A stretch of DNA of 64,000 nt from Candidatus Dormiibacter spiritus (GTDB lineage Bacteria; Chloroflexota; Dormibacteria; Dormibacterales; Dormibacteraceae): contig QHBT01000029.1 of NCBI GenBank assembly GCA_003244185.1, positions 1-64,000 of the forward strand, in the 5' to 3' direction. This document shows positions 48,153 to 57,164 of this stretch, one piece after another (positions within the stretch are counted from its first letter, which is position 1; each line of letters starts with the position of its first letter). The notes under the pieces were generated by a model. It did not search any database. It was not told the origin of the DNA and saw only the letters and a program-made list of their open reading frames with translations. The position numbers and the translations under genes were made by a program.

Positions 48153-49544
48153 TCACGACTGCCCCGTCAGCGAGAATCGTTTGGCCGCCTCCCGGGCCAG
48201 CACAACAGCGTTGGTCGCCCAGATCATGAGCCCTCCCAGCGCGGCCATGCCGAGCAGCACTGTCTGCAGCCGGCCGTGACCGCCTGGGTCGTCGCGAGCG
48301 ACGTTCACATTCGACTGCAGGTCGATTAGCAGCCAGCCGGCGACGAGGGGTAGGAGCAGCAGCGGGCGGCGTCTCACATGGGGCCAGCAGTAGGCGACGC
48401 TGAGCAGCAGGGGGACGAAGTTCCAGAGCGAGTTCTTCGGCGTAGCAACTGTCGCGGCGGCCACGAAGAGAGCCAGGGAGCCGCTCCAGCTCGGCCGCCT
48501 TCGGAGCACGATGGCGAGCGAGACGCCCATGAGCAGGAGGGCCAGCAGCACCACGACGGGAGTGACCGGAAGGCCGGGCACTAGCGGTTCGCTCCAGGGC
48601 GAGGGCAGCGCGATTCGGGAGATGAAGCCGTTCAGCGACGCGTTGCTCCAGTAAGGGTCGGGGCCGAGCATGTCGAGCAGGCGGCTGCTGCCGCGTCTGC
48701 CGCTGAGCAGGTTCGGCACAAGAACGAGTGCGCCGGTGAGGGCTGCTCCAAGCAAGAGAGGCACAGCCCCCGCGCGGCCCCGGCGAAGGTGGGCGAGCAG
48801 CCCCGCGGCCGGGTAGAGCTTCACAGCGCCCGCCAGGGCCAGGAGGAGCGTGGCCGCTCGTTCCCGACAGGCGAGGGCAAGCGCAAGCAGGACTATGAGG
48901 TTGGCCTGACCGAAGAAGAGGGAGCCGCGCACCGGGACGAAGCCGCCGGCGGCCAGTGCGAGCGCCGTCAGTTCAAGCCTGCCGAGTTGCGCGAGAGGCG
49001 TCAGCAGCAGGCCCAGTGCGACGGCGAAGGCGGCGAGGCTCAGGCCGGCGAAGACGTAGCCGGCGACCTGAGCAGGCAGCAGCGCCAGCGGCACTACCAG
49101 GAGCAGGAAGAACAGTGGGTAGGAGTAGCCGAACTCCCCCACCGTTGAGTGCACACCTGCCGCGCTGAGCACCTGGTTCAATGCAGCGGCGTCATACGGG
49201 TTGCCGCCGTGCAGGAGTACGCGACCGGCCGCCCAGTAGTCGTAGAAGTCGTTGAACACCCCGGAGGTTCCCCGGTCGGTGACTGTGTGCAGCTCGAAAC
49301 CAGCTGAGACGAAGGCGGCAAGGACGCCCGCGGCCAAGGCGCGCCATGACAGCAGTGCGCCGCGGCGGGCGGCGATGGCGCTTGCGATGGGTCGAGCGTA
49401 GCCAAAGCTGCTGAGCGGCGCTGGCGCCCAGTGAACGCCTAGCGTGAACGGCCGCCCGCCCCACGGTGGGGATAGGCAGCCTGCAAGCAAAGGTCGTGAG
49501 TTCGGCGCCGGGAAGTGGTGTGGCGTCGATGGCGCGCAGCCCAT
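48153..49544 (-). CDS. Glycosyltransferase family 87 (DUF2029) membrane protein
   Basis: 463 residues from ATG 49544, with about ten hydrophobic segments. The first 50 residues are Pro/Gly-rich and not homologous, so the true start may be later, but no better codon was found. The family region starts GVFNDFYDYWAAGRVLLHGGNPYD (about 95-118), which has the catalytic-type acidic pair of GT-C enzymes. AGAVKLYPAAGLLAHLRRGR and a SWSGSLALFVAATVATPKNSLWNFVP-like segment follow. These polyprenyl-phosphate-dependent enzymes add mannose or arabinose outside the membrane. The acceptor here is unknown. Confidence 0.8.
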   Translation of the reverse strand: MGCAPSTPHHFPAPNSRPLLAGCLSPPWGGRPFTLGVHWAPAPLSSFGYARPIASAIAARRGALLSWRALAAGVLAAFVSAGFELHTVTDRGTSGVFNDFYDYWAAGRVLLHGGNPYDAAALNQVLSAAGVHSTVGEFGYSYPLFFLLLVVPLALLPAQVAGYVFAGLSLAAFAVALGLLLTPLAQLGRLELTALALAAGGFVPVRGSLFFGQANLIVLLALALACRERAATLLLALAGAVKLYPAAGLLAHLRRGRAGAVPLLLGAALTGALVLVPNLLSGRRGSSRLLDMLGPDPYWSNASLNGFISRIALPSPWSEPLVPGLPVTPVVVLLALLLMGVSLAIVLRRRPSWSGSLALFVAAATVATPKNSLWNFVPLLLSVAYCWPHVRRRPLLLLPLVAGWLLIDLQSNVNVARDDPGGHGRLQTVLLGMAALGGLMIWATNAVVLAREAAKRFSLTGQS

Positions 49545-49635
49545 CCCTGGGGCACCCCGCTAAGCCGCGAACCTGCCCATCAGCGGTGAGCAATCGGCCC
49601 GCTTTCCCCTCCAGGTGGCGTAGCCTGCGCTTCAA

Positions 49636-50034
49636 ATGGCGACCGTTGGGGAGCTCATGAACCGCAGCACCCTTCACACTGTCGCCGAGACCGTCACAGT
49701 CGCCGAGGCGGCCACAGTCATGGCCCGGGCCAGAGTCGGCTCGACACTCGTGATGGAGGGTGACCGCCTGATCGGCATCTTCACCGAGCGGGATATGGTC
49801 AGAGCAATCTCCCAGGCGCCCGAATCAGCCGGCGATCCAATCGCCCACTGGATGACGCGTTCGCCACAGGTCGTCACGCCAGAAAGCGATGCGCAGCAGG
49901 CGCTGGATGCGATGGTCGCCGGTGGCTTCCGCCACCTTCCGGTGGTGGAGGGTGAGCGTGTGACGGGGGTCATCTCGATGCGCGATCTTGCTGCGAGCGG
50001 TTTGGGCGTCCCTGCCCATTCGCCGCGCTACTGA
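49636..50034 (+). CDS. CBS-domain pair protein
   Basis: 132 residues. Two CBS motifs make up the whole protein: MNRSTLHTVAETVTVAEAATVMARARVGSTLVMEGDRLIGIFTERDMVRA (first, about 8-58, shown in parts by GSTLVMEG and GIFTERDMV) and MTRSPQVVTPESDAQQALDAM with GFRHLPVVEGERVTGVISMRDLA (second). Such stand-alone pairs bind adenosyl nucleotides and regulate partner proteins. ATG 49636 follows a TAGCCT box by nine bases. A PfkB sugar kinase gene lies just downstream. Confidence 0.9.
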   Translation: MATVGELMNRSTLHTVAETVTVAEAATVMARARVGSTLVMEGDRLIGIFTERDMVRAISQAPESAGDPIAHWMTRSPQVVTPESDAQQALDAMVAGGFRHLPVVEGERVTGVISMRDLAASGLGVPAHSPRY

Positions 50035-50060
50035 GCTCACCACCGTCGGCTGAGGGGCCT

Positions 50061-51011
50061 CTGGCTGCTCACATCCTCGTCTGCGGTGAGGCGCTGATCG
50101 ACCTGGCGGAGACTGGGGCCGGCCGCTACAGCGCCCGGCCCGCCGGCTCCCCATGCAACGTGGCGATAGCCTGTGCACGCCTGGGTGTGCCAGTTGCGTA
50201 TTTCGGTCGCTTGTCAACCGATCACTTTGGATCGCGGCTGCGCACGGTGCTGGTGGAGGAGGGCATCGATCTGCGGCACACCCTGAGCGGTAATGAACCA
50301 ACGCCCCTCGCTTTCGTGCACCTCGAAGCCGATCGGGAACCGCAATACGGCTTTTACGTGGAGGGCACCGTCGATCACAAGTTCGGTGCCGCTGAACTGC
50401 CCAGAGCGCTGAGCGGGGAGATTCGGGCGGTCCACTTTGGGTCCTTCTCCCTGGTGCTCGAACCGGGCGCCTCAGCGTTCGAGGCGCTGCTCCGGCGGGA
50501 AGCCGCCGACCGCGTGATAAGCCTCGACCCCAACGTAAGGCCGAGTCTCATCCCTGAGCGAGCCGCCTATGTCCGGCGCCTCTTGACTTGGTTGCCCAAC
50601 GTCGATCTGGTCAAGGCAAGTGAGGCTGATCTCGCCTGGCTCCATCCGGGGGAGATACCTGAGGTCGTCGCGCGCCGCTGGCTCGCACCTGGCCCGGCGC
50701 TGATCGTCGTGACACTGGGCAGCCGGGGCGCGATGGCTATCACCCCGCATCAGAGCGTCTTTCGCGCCACCCCCCAAGTGGAGGTGGTGGACACCGTGGG
50801 AGCTGGCGACGCGTTCATGGCAGGCCTCCTGGCAGCGCTCGGGAGCGAAGGCGCGCTCCAGAAGGACGCCCTCCACCGGCTCTCCGACCCGGCCCTCGCC
50901 CGGACGTTGGACCACGCGCTCCGGGTGGCCGCCATCACCTGCAGCCGGCCCGGCGCCGATCCCCCATACGAGCATGAGCTGGGCACCCACGCGTGGTTGG
51001 CCGAGAGGTGA
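50061..51011 (+). CDS. PfkB-family carbohydrate kinase (fructokinase-like), atypical start
   Basis: About 316 residues if translated from CTG 50061. ILVCGEALIDLAET at the extreme N-terminus, GSPCNVAIACARLGVPVAYFGRLSTDHFG, then VDTVGAGDAFMAGLLAALG (the PfkB signature 2 with the catalytic Asp) identify a ribokinase-family sugar kinase. The conserved N-terminus is in the open frame at 50073, but no ATG, GTG or TTG lies between it and the preceding in-frame stop. GTG 50160 would delete the essential GEALID strand and part of the sugar site. CTG 50061, just after GAGGGG, is the best candidate; a sequencing error is the alternative. Confidence 0.8.
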   Translation: MAAHILVCGEALIDLAETGAGRYSARPAGSPCNVAIACARLGVPVAYFGRLSTDHFGSRLRTVLVEEGIDLRHTLSGNEPTPLAFVHLEADREPQYGFYVEGTVDHKFGAAELPRALSGEIRAVHFGSFSLVLEPGASAFEALLRREAADRVISLDPNVRPSLIPERAAYVRRLLTWLPNVDLVKASEADLAWLHPGEIPEVVARRWLAPGPALIVVTLGSRGAMAITPHQSVFRATPQVEVVDTVGAGDAFMAGLLAALGSEGALQKDALHRLSDPALARTLDHALRVAAITCSRPGADPPYEHELGTHAWLAER

Positions 51012-51041
51012 GAGCACTGGCAGGGGCTGAATTCGATTCCC

Positions 51042-51070
51042 TTGATTTTGCAGCAATTTTTTGCTAGACT
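51042..51070 (+). promoter_or_regulatory. Strong consensus-like promoter of the 51080 gene
   Basis: TTGATT (51042-51047), a 17-base spacer and TAGACT (51065-51070) with TG one base upstream. ATG at 51080 follows nine bases later, so the transcript would start within three bases of the start codon. The local sequence is AT-rich compared with its surroundings. Confidence 0.65.
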
Positions 51071-51079
51071 GTCTTCGGC

Positions 51080-51502
51080 ATGGAGTGGCTCTCAGGTTCG
51101 CTGGATTCGCACCTGGGGCGCACGAATGTCGAGATCCAGGCGGGCAAGCAGGAAAGCTTTGACAGGCTGCGTCGATGGCTTCGGATACAGGAACCGATCA
51201 GCTTCATCGACGTCATGCTCAACGACCTGGAGAGCATGAATCTGGCAGGTGTCAAGCGGGTTCCCCAGAGCTGGGAGGCGCGATTGATACGCCTGCGGCA
51301 CCTGCTCCCCTCCACCTGCGTCGGCGACCTGCGCGCTCGGGTGGCGCCGGTCCGCCTCATGGACGCGCTCTTTGAGATTCAGGACCAGTTGTTTGATCTG
51401 AAAATGGGACCTGACCGTCGGGCGCTGCTCGAGCGCGAGGAATCCGACGATGATGGCTGGCCGGCGATCGACGACCTCCTGCCGGGCACCGTCGCTTCGT
51501 AA
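51080..51502 (+). CDS. Hypothetical protein, soluble, about 140 residues
   Basis: 140 residues, no signal peptide or membrane segment, rich in Arg, Asp, Glu and Leu and predicted mostly helical. Landmarks are the SFDRLRRWLRIQEPISFIDVMLNDLE stretch and the acidic C-terminus LLEREESDDDGWPAIDDLLP. The only Cys is in LPSTCVGDLR. I recognise no family. It has one of the clearest promoters in the window and stands alone between the PfkB gene and the convergent MaoC-like gene, so it is very probably expressed. Confidence 0.7.
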   Translation: MEWLSGSLDSHLGRTNVEIQAGKQESFDRLRRWLRIQEPISFIDVMLNDLESMNLAGVKRVPQSWEARLIRLRHLLPSTCVGDLRARVAPVRLMDALFEIQDQLFDLKMGPDRRALLEREESDDDGWPAIDDLLPGTVAS

Positions 51503-51542
51503 CAAGCTGAAGAGAGTGAGAAGGTTCGCCTCCCCCGGCAGG

Positions 51543-52355
51543 CTAGCGGTGGTTCAGGTCCAGGCGGCCGTTTTTCAGGACCTGTTTGCGGTCCGGTCCC
51601 AGCGCATCGAAGCTCGCACCCCCGCCATCAGCCCAGACCCGAGTCCGCAGCTCCTGGTCGGGCGTGAACATGCTGGCGAACCGGGCGGAGAGCTGGCCCA
51701 CCTCAGCCGGCTCGCGGCCCTCCACCTCCAGCACCGCCCGCGTCGCTACGTGCAACAGGCACATGCCCTGCACGATGATGCCGGGCAGCCCGGCGCGCCG
51801 AGCGAACTCGGGATCCGTGTGGATCCGGTTGTCGTCGCCGGCCGCCGCGGCATACCTGTAGGTGATGTCCGGACTCAGGTAGGTGCTGCGCTCGCCGGTC
51901 GGCGCTGGGGGCTCCTGCGTCGCTGGCGGCGGCTCCGCCGATGATGGCTTTCCGCCTGAACCACCTCCCTTGGCAGCTGCAGCGGTGCAGCGCGAGATGA
52001 TCACCAGCCACTGACTCAGCACCGGAGCACCGGCCTCACTGCTGTCCACCCGCAGCGTGACCACCTCATTGGCACCGCGCTCCGCGATCGACTCCACAGT
52101 TCCCTGGGAACGGAGGACCTGGCCGTCCCGGAACGGCTGCAGGAAGCTCATGCGCTGTTCGCCGTGAACCACCCGGGACGGGTCAAGGCCCAGCTCCGGA
52201 TCCTCGTTGATGGCCGCGATGCCCGCCCAGACGGGCACGATGCCGAAGACAGGGGTGAAGCCGCCCGCAATCTCGGCGTAAGCCTCCATTGCCTTCTCGG
52301 TCACCGTGTACTCGCCCAGGTCGTAAACGTGACCGGCGCGCTTGCGGTTGATCAC
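51543..52355 (-). CDS. MaoC-like/double hot-dog acyl dehydratase
   Basis: 270 residues. The N-terminal hot-dog (about 10-120; FTPVFGIVPVWAGIAA and VVHGEQRMSFLQPFRDGQVL) is of the FAS1-like dehydratase type. A Gly/Ser/Pro-rich linker (about 128-155) leads to a second hot-dog with the R-specific hydratase motif YAAAAGDDNRIHTDPEFARRAGLPGIIVQGM (catalytic Asp and His). It would hydrate a 2-enoyl-CoA or dehydrate a 3-hydroxyacyl-CoA. It is the last gene of the minus-strand mutase/hydantoinase run and lies four bases after fabG, a natural partner. Confidence 0.85.
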   Translation of the reverse strand: MINRKRAGHVYDLGEYTVTEKAMEAYAEIAGGFTPVFGIVPVWAGIAAINEDPELGLDPSRVVHGEQRMSFLQPFRDGQVLRSQGTVESIAERGANEVVTLRVDSSEAGAPVLSQWLVIISRCTAAAAKGGGSGGKPSSAEPPPATQEPPAPTGERSTYLSPDITYRYAAAAGDDNRIHTDPEFARRAGLPGIIVQGMCLLHVATRAVLEVEGREPAEVGQLSARFASMFTPDQELRTRVWADGGGASFDALGPDRKQVLKNGRLDLNHR

Positions 52356-52359
52356 GGTC

Positions 52360-53103
52360 TCACATGTAGAAGCCGCCGTTCACGTCCAGCACTGTGCCTG
52401 TGACGTAGGCGGCATCATCGCTGCAGTAGAAGGAGACGACACCGGCGACGTCGTCCGGCTGGCCCGGGCGAGCGAGAGGGATGGCCTGGACCATCTGCTC
52501 GCGGATGTTGTCAGGAATCGCCCTCGTCATCTCGGTGTCGATGAAGCCCGGCCGCACTGCGTTGACTGTGGTCCGGGAGCGGGCGAACTCGCGGGCGGCT
52601 GTCTTCACCATCCCGACGATGCCCGCCTTGGCGGCCGAATAGTTGAGCTGGCCGGCATTGCCAGTGGCGCCGGCCACTGACGAGATGCAGACGATCCGAC
52701 AGTTACCCAGCTCGCGGAAGATGGGAGCCACTGCGCGGATGCAGGCAAAGGTGCCTGTGAGATGCACGCTGAGCACCTGATCCCACTGCTCATCTGTCAT
52801 CTTGTGCAGGAACGCGTCCCGGGTTATGCCCGCGTTGCAGATCAGGGTGTCGAGCCCGCCCAGCTCCTCCGCCACCCGGCCGATTACCTCCTCTACCTGC
52901 CGGCGGTCGGCAACGTCGCAGCCGTGTGCCACCAGCTTGCCGCCAGTCGTGCCGGCGATCGTGTCAGCCGTCTGCTGGGCTCGGGGCTCGTCCAGATCCA
53001 GGATGGCGACATCCAGGCCGTCGCTGGACAGGCGCTCGGCGATCGCCGCCCCGATCCCACGGGCGGCTCCGGTAACCACTGCTCTTCTCACTGAATGGCT
53101 CAA
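52360..53103 (-). CDS. fabG: 3-oxoacyl-[ACP]/CoA reductase, FabG-type SDR
   Basis: 247 residues. Cofactor motif VTGAARGIGAAIAERL (about residues 10-25), ICNAGITRDAFLHKMTDEQWDQVLSVHLTGTF, catalytic Ser in CISSVAGATGN, YSAAKAGIVGM and VRPGFIDTEMT are all in place. NADPH-dependent reduction of a 3-oxoacyl thioester is expected. Position between the B12-domain gene and the MaoC-like gene suggests it acts on the CoA intermediates of this cluster rather than in housekeeping fatty-acid synthesis. Confidence 0.92.
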   Translation of the reverse strand: MSHSVRRAVVTGAARGIGAAIAERLSSDGLDVAILDLDEPRAQQTADTIAGTTGGKLVAHGCDVADRRQVEEVIGRVAEELGGLDTLICNAGITRDAFLHKMTDEQWDQVLSVHLTGTFACIRAVAPIFRELGNCRIVCISSVAGATGNAGQLNYSAAKAGIVGMVKTAAREFARSRTTVNAVRPGFIDTEMTRAIPDNIREQMVQAIPLARPGQPDDVAGVVSFYCSDDAAYVTGTVLDVNGGFYM

Positions 53104-53107
53104 ACCT

Positions 53108-53530
53108 TCACTCCTCTCTAATGGCCGGGACGCCCCGGCGGCGGCTCACCTCTTCGTTCAGGTAAGCGACGATGTCAGCCAACCGGCTCCCTGTCCCAAA
53201 GACGCGATAGCCCAGCTCCTTCAGCGCCGGCCGGTCCGACTCGGGGATGGTGCCACCTACTGTCAGCACGATGTCTGAAGCCTCCGCCTCCCGCAGACGC
53301 TGGACGAGGCGGCCGCAGTAGTCCATGTGGGCGCCGGAGAGCACAGACAGGCCGATCGCGTCAGCGTCCTCCTGCAATGCCACAGCGGCGATGGAGTCGA
53401 CTGTCTGATGGCGACCTGTGTAGATGACCTCCATGCCTGCTTCCTTGAGCGCCTTGGCAACCACCTTGGCGCCTCGGTCGTGCCCGTCCAGCCCCGGCTT
53501 GGCCACGACCACGCGCAGCGGCCCCGTCAT
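53108..53530 (-). CDS. Acyl-CoA mutase small subunit, B12-binding domain
   Basis: 140 residues, a complete stand-alone cobalamin-binding domain. RVVVAKPGLDGHDRGAKVVAKAL has the DxHxxG lower-ligand motif (His about 16). IGLSVLSGAHMDYC (SxL) and LTVGGTIPESD (GG) bind the nucleotide tail. This is the small subunit of two-part mutases of the methylmalonyl/isobutyryl/2-hydroxyisobutyryl-CoA type. The large subunit is encoded at 59627-61243, four genes upstream on the same strand. It overlaps hyuB by four bases. Confidence 0.93.
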   Translation of the reverse strand: MTGPLRVVVAKPGLDGHDRGAKVVAKALKEAGMEVIYTGRHQTVDSIAAVALQEDADAIGLSVLSGAHMDYCGRLVQRLREAEASDIVLTVGGTIPESDRPALKELGYRVFGTGSRLADIVAYLNEEVSRRRGVPAIREE

Positions 53531-55164
53531 TCGCTCAGCAGCCCCAGCCGACGATCCCTCTCGGTAAGCGCCGGATCCCGTGCCGCCGGGTCGCCATAGC
53601 CACCGGCGCCGGCGAGCTGGAAGGACACGACGTCACCGTACTGAAGGTCGACCGAGGCCTTGCCGCCGATCTGGTACTCGTTCTCAGTGCCAGGATTGAT
53701 GACCGTCCTGCCCAGTCGGCCCGGCTCGCCGCCGAGCACGCCGAACGGTTGGAAGCGGTGCCGGTCGGAGAGGTTGGTGAAGCGGATCTGCTCGGCCAGG
53801 ATGCGAACGTCGCGACGCACCCCTAGACCGCCCCGATACTTGCCCCGGCCGCCTGAGCCGGGGATGAAGCCGAAACGCTCCACCAGTACAGGCGTCTGCG
53901 CCTCCACCGCCTCGATCGGCAGGTTGGCGGCGTTGTAGGGCGAGCTGATCGCCTCGCAGCCATCCTTTGTGGCTCGGCCGCCGCAGCCACCATGGATCAG
54001 CTCGTAGCCGACGAAGCTGCGCCGGCTGACCGGATCCCAGGCGCCAAAGGTGGCGTTGCAGAAGTGGCTGTTGGCGCCTGTCACGGCCTTCGGCACGGCC
54101 GGCGCGAGCGCGCCCAGCATGACCTCGAAGATGCGCGAGCAGATGGCTGCCCGCGGCCCTCCGCCGGCTGGCGGCCGGGGATTCAGGAAGCAGCCGAGCG
54201 GCGCGCTGACCTCGATCGGCCGCAGCGCACCTGCGTTCATCGGCGCCTCCGGATCGAGCAGGCTCTTCACAGCCGCGTACGTGTAGGAGCGGGTGTAGTT
54301 GAAGTAGCTGTTCAGCCCGGAAATGGTCTGGGGATCGGTGCCTGTGAAGTCGACCAGCAGCCTGTCTTCGCGGACGAGCACATTGACCTGAAGCTTGATC
54401 GGGTCGGTGCCGGGGCCGCAGTCGTCCATGTGGTCGGTGAACGGGTATTCCCCGTCCGGCACCTCGGCGATGCGCGTCCGCACCCTTTCCTCGGTTTGGT
54501 CAAGCATCGTCTCGATGCAGGCTTCGACCGCCGGCCTGCCAAAGCGCTCGTATAGAGCGGCGAGCCGCTGCTCGCCGACCTGGAGCGAGGCGCGCTGGCT
54601 GCGCAGATCGCCTGTGATGTTCCCTGGGACGCGCGAGTTGCCGGCGATGATGGCCAGCGCCGCCTCGTTCTCCACGCCTTCGGAAACGAGCTTGATAGGC
54701 GGGATCCGGAGCCCCTCCTGGTGCCAGTCGAAGATGCCCTCCACCGCCTGGCTGCCCGGCCGCGCGCCCCCCACATCCGTGTGGTGAACGAGGTTGACGC
54801 CGAAGCCGACGATCTCGCCGGCATGGAAGTAGGGCATGGTGACCAGGAAGTCAGGAAAGTGGCCGCTGCCAAGCTGGGGATCGTTCATCAGCAGCACGTC
54901 ACCCGGCCGCAGGGACTTCCTCGGAAAGGTGGCCAAAAAGTTCTGGATGGCGAAGTTCATGGCGCCCAGATGCCCAGGCGAGTAGGGACCCTGGGCTGAC
55001 ATGCGACCGTCGGCATCGAAGAGGGCAACCGAAAAGTCCTGCCCCTCGCGGGCCTGGATCGAGTAGGCGGTCCGCTGCACAGTACTGCCGATCTCGACGC
55101 AGATGGAGCGCAGTGCGCCCCAGACCACGCCCAGCGTGATCGGGTCCGGCGCGTCGCTCACCAT
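53527..55164 (-). CDS. Hydantoinase B/oxoprolinase/acetone carboxylase-type beta subunit
   Basis: 545 residues, full length. DPITLGVVWGALRSICVEIGSTVQRTAYSI at the N-terminus, FSVALFDADGRMSAQGPYSPGHLGAMNFA, NDPQLGSGHFPDF, VNLVHHTDVGG and GSGGRGKYRGGLGVRRDV are family signatures. Metal ligand His and Asp residues occur in the HxDVGG and NDPxxGSGH segments. With HyuA it forms an ATP-dependent enzyme acting on cyclic amides (oxoproline, hydantoin) or carboxylating ketones. The substrate class cannot be decided from sequence. It overlaps hyuA by seven bases and the B12 domain gene by four. Confidence 0.92.
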   Translation of the reverse strand: MVSDAPDPITLGVVWGALRSICVEIGSTVQRTAYSIQAREGQDFSVALFDADGRMSAQGPYSPGHLGAMNFAIQNFLATFPRKSLRPGDVLLMNDPQLGSGHFPDFLVTMPYFHAGEIVGFGVNLVHHTDVGGARPGSQAVEGIFDWHQEGLRIPPIKLVSEGVENEAALAIIAGNSRVPGNITGDLRSQRASLQVGEQRLAALYERFGRPAVEACIETMLDQTEERVRTRIAEVPDGEYPFTDHMDDCGPGTDPIKLQVNVLVREDRLLVDFTGTDPQTISGLNSYFNYTRSYTYAAVKSLLDPEAPMNAGALRPIEVSAPLGCFLNPRPPAGGGPRAAICSRIFEVMLGALAPAVPKAVTGANSHFCNATFGAWDPVSRRSFVGYELIHGGCGGRATKDGCEAISSPYNAANLPIEAVEAQTPVLVERFGFIPGSGGRGKYRGGLGVRRDVRILAEQIRFTNLSDRHRFQPFGVLGGEPGRLGRTVINPGTENEYQIGGKASVDLQYGDVVSFQLAGAGGYGDPAARDPALTERDRRLGLLSE

Positions 55165-57164
55165 CTCGCCAGCAGGCTTCCGTACGCGTCGACCTCGGCC
55201 GTCACGCCCGGCGGGAGGACTGTTGTCGACTCCCTCTCCTCCACAATCGCCGGCCCCTCCAGGCGCTGGCCCGGGACCAGCTTCTCCCGCTCGTAGACGG
55301 GCGTGTCGGTGAAACCCCTGGCCTCCGGGAACCAGGCCTGACGGCGGGCGGCCCGAGCGGGGGGGCCCGCCTGGAACCGGGGCAGCTGGATTGGCTGCCG
55401 AGTGCCGACAGCCGTGACGCGCCAGGTGGTGATCTCGATCGGTTGGCCTGGGTTGGCCAAGCCGTAGCGGCGAATGTAGAGCTCCTCGAACAGCTGCTCA
55501 GCCTGGGCGTAGGCCACCGTGAGCTCGTAGCCCTGGCCGGCGTAGCGCAGGTCGACCTCCCGCTCGAAGTGGTCGGGCTCGCTGTCGAGTGCGGCCAACG
55601 CTTCAGCCTCCATCTCGGCGAAGAGCGCCTCCGCCTCCGCTTCAGCCACCTCGCTCAGCCTGGCCAGACGGCTCCGCGAGACGTCGAAGCGCAGCTGAGC
55701 GTCGAGCAGGCCGATGGCGCTTGCGACGCCGGCGCTGGCCGGCATGATCACAGTGCCGACCCCGAGCTGCTGGACCAACCGGCAGGCGTGGACAGGACCC
55801 GAGCCGCCAGTGGCGACCAGCGCCAGACCGCGGGGGTCATGGCCGCGCTCGATGGACACGACGCGTGTGGCCAGCTCCATGTTGAGGTTGACCATGGCGT
55901 GGACCCCCCAGGCCGCCTCCTCCAGGCTCAGGCCCAGCGGCCGCGCCAGCCGCTCGCTGATGGCCTTGCCGGCCGCCGCCCCATCCAGCGCGACGCTCCC
56001 ACCGGCAAAGCCCAGCGGGTTCAGATAGCCAAGCACGAGGTTCGCATCGGTGACCGTCGGCGCCTGGCCCCCCCGGCCGTAGCAGGCTGGGCCTGGCATC
56101 GAACCGGCGCTCTCAGGACCGACCTGGATCATGCCCAGTTCCGGCTGGGCGATCGAGCCACCGCCGGCGCCGATCTCGACCAGATCCAGGGAGCGAACGT
56201 TCATGGGGATGCCGCTGCCGGGGGCGAGACGGATCTTGTGCAGCTCGAAGGTGTCGACAGTCTCCGGTTTGCCGCCGGTGATGAGGGAGAGCTTGGCGGT
56301 GGTGCCGCCCATGTCGAAGGCGATGAGATCGGGCTGGGCGCAGAGCTCGCCATAGCGCGCCGCCACCAGGGCGCCGGCGGCAGGTCCAGACTCGATCATC
56401 CTGACCGGGAACTGGGCCATCGTCTCAGCTCCTGCCACTCCCCCGCCAGACTGCATGATGTAGAGAGAGCCGCGATAGCCGCGCTCTTCCAGCTGTCCAC
56501 CCAACCCGCTCAGATACGCCCTCACGGCTTCGAGGAGGTAGGCGTTGACGACTGTCGTGCTGGTCCGCTCGTACTCCCGAAGCTGGGCGGAGACGAGGCT
56601 CGAGAGTGAGACGTGGATCTCCGGCGCGAGCTCTTTCACGAGTTCCCCAAACCTTCGTTCTGGGCCGGGGTTGACGTAGCTGTGCAGAAATGACACGGCC
56701 AGGCTTTTGACCCCCCGCTCCCGCATCTCGGCGATTGCGCAGGCAGCCTGCTCTTCGTCGAGAGGGCGGTGCACAGTGCCGTCGGCGCGGGAGCGCTCGT
56801 TGATCTCCCAGATCCACGTCCTATCGATGAGCGGCTCGGGCTTGTCGATCTGCAGGTCGTAGATCTGGTAGCGCTTCTGGCGGCCGATGGCAAGCACATC
56901 CCGAAAGCCTCTGGTCGTCGCCAGAGCGACCCCCTTCGCCTTGCGCTCGATCACCAGGTTGGAGCACCAGGTGGTGCCGTGGACTGCTCGGGCGATTTCG
57001 CGCCAGCTGACGCCGACCCGCTGGATCAATTCGTCCAGCCCGGCCAGACAGGCCGGTGTGGGATCGGGATAGGTGGTCAGCTTCTTGGCTGTGTGGAGCC
57101 GTCCGGAATCGTCCTGAAGTACGAGATCGGTGAAGGTGCCACCGACGTCGAAGGCGAGCTGCAT
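55158..57164 (-). CDS. Hydantoinase A/oxoprolinase/acetone carboxylase-type ATP-binding subunit
   Basis: 668 residues, full length. The N-terminal actin-like phosphate loop is LAFDVGGTFTDLVLQDD. FSFLHSY-like SFLHSYVNPGPERR, AFDMGGTTAKLSLITGG (phosphate 2), DLVEIGAGGGSIA and LVATGGSGPVHACRL (adenosine motif) follow, giving a complete ASKHA-type ATPase. The hydantoinase A C-terminal domain with LRYAGQGYELTV and the usual VWF-like ending is present. It activates substrate for HyuB by phosphorylation. It overlaps CaiB by one base and hyuB by seven. Confidence 0.93.
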   Translation of the reverse strand: MQLAFDVGGTFTDLVLQDDSGRLHTAKKLTTYPDPTPACLAGLDELIQRVGVSWREIARAVHGTTWCSNLVIERKAKGVALATTRGFRDVLAIGRQKRYQIYDLQIDKPEPLIDRTWIWEINERSRADGTVHRPLDEEQAACAIAEMRERGVKSLAVSFLHSYVNPGPERRFGELVKELAPEIHVSLSSLVSAQLREYERTSTTVVNAYLLEAVRAYLSGLGGQLEERGYRGSLYIMQSGGGVAGAETMAQFPVRMIESGPAAGALVAARYGELCAQPDLIAFDMGGTTAKLSLITGGKPETVDTFELHKIRLAPGSGIPMNVRSLDLVEIGAGGGSIAQPELGMIQVGPESAGSMPGPACYGRGGQAPTVTDANLVLGYLNPLGFAGGSVALDGAAAGKAISERLARPLGLSLEEAAWGVHAMVNLNMELATRVVSIERGHDPRGLALVATGGSGPVHACRLVQQLGVGTVIMPASAGVASAIGLLDAQLRFDVSRSRLARLSEVAEAEAEALFAEMEAEALAALDSEPDHFEREVDLRYAGQGYELTVAYAQAEQLFEELYIRRYGLANPGQPIEITTWRVTAVGTRQPIQLPRFQAGPPARAARRQAWFPEARGFTDTPVYEREKLVPGQRLEGPAIVEERESTTVLPPGVTAEVDAYGSLLARW

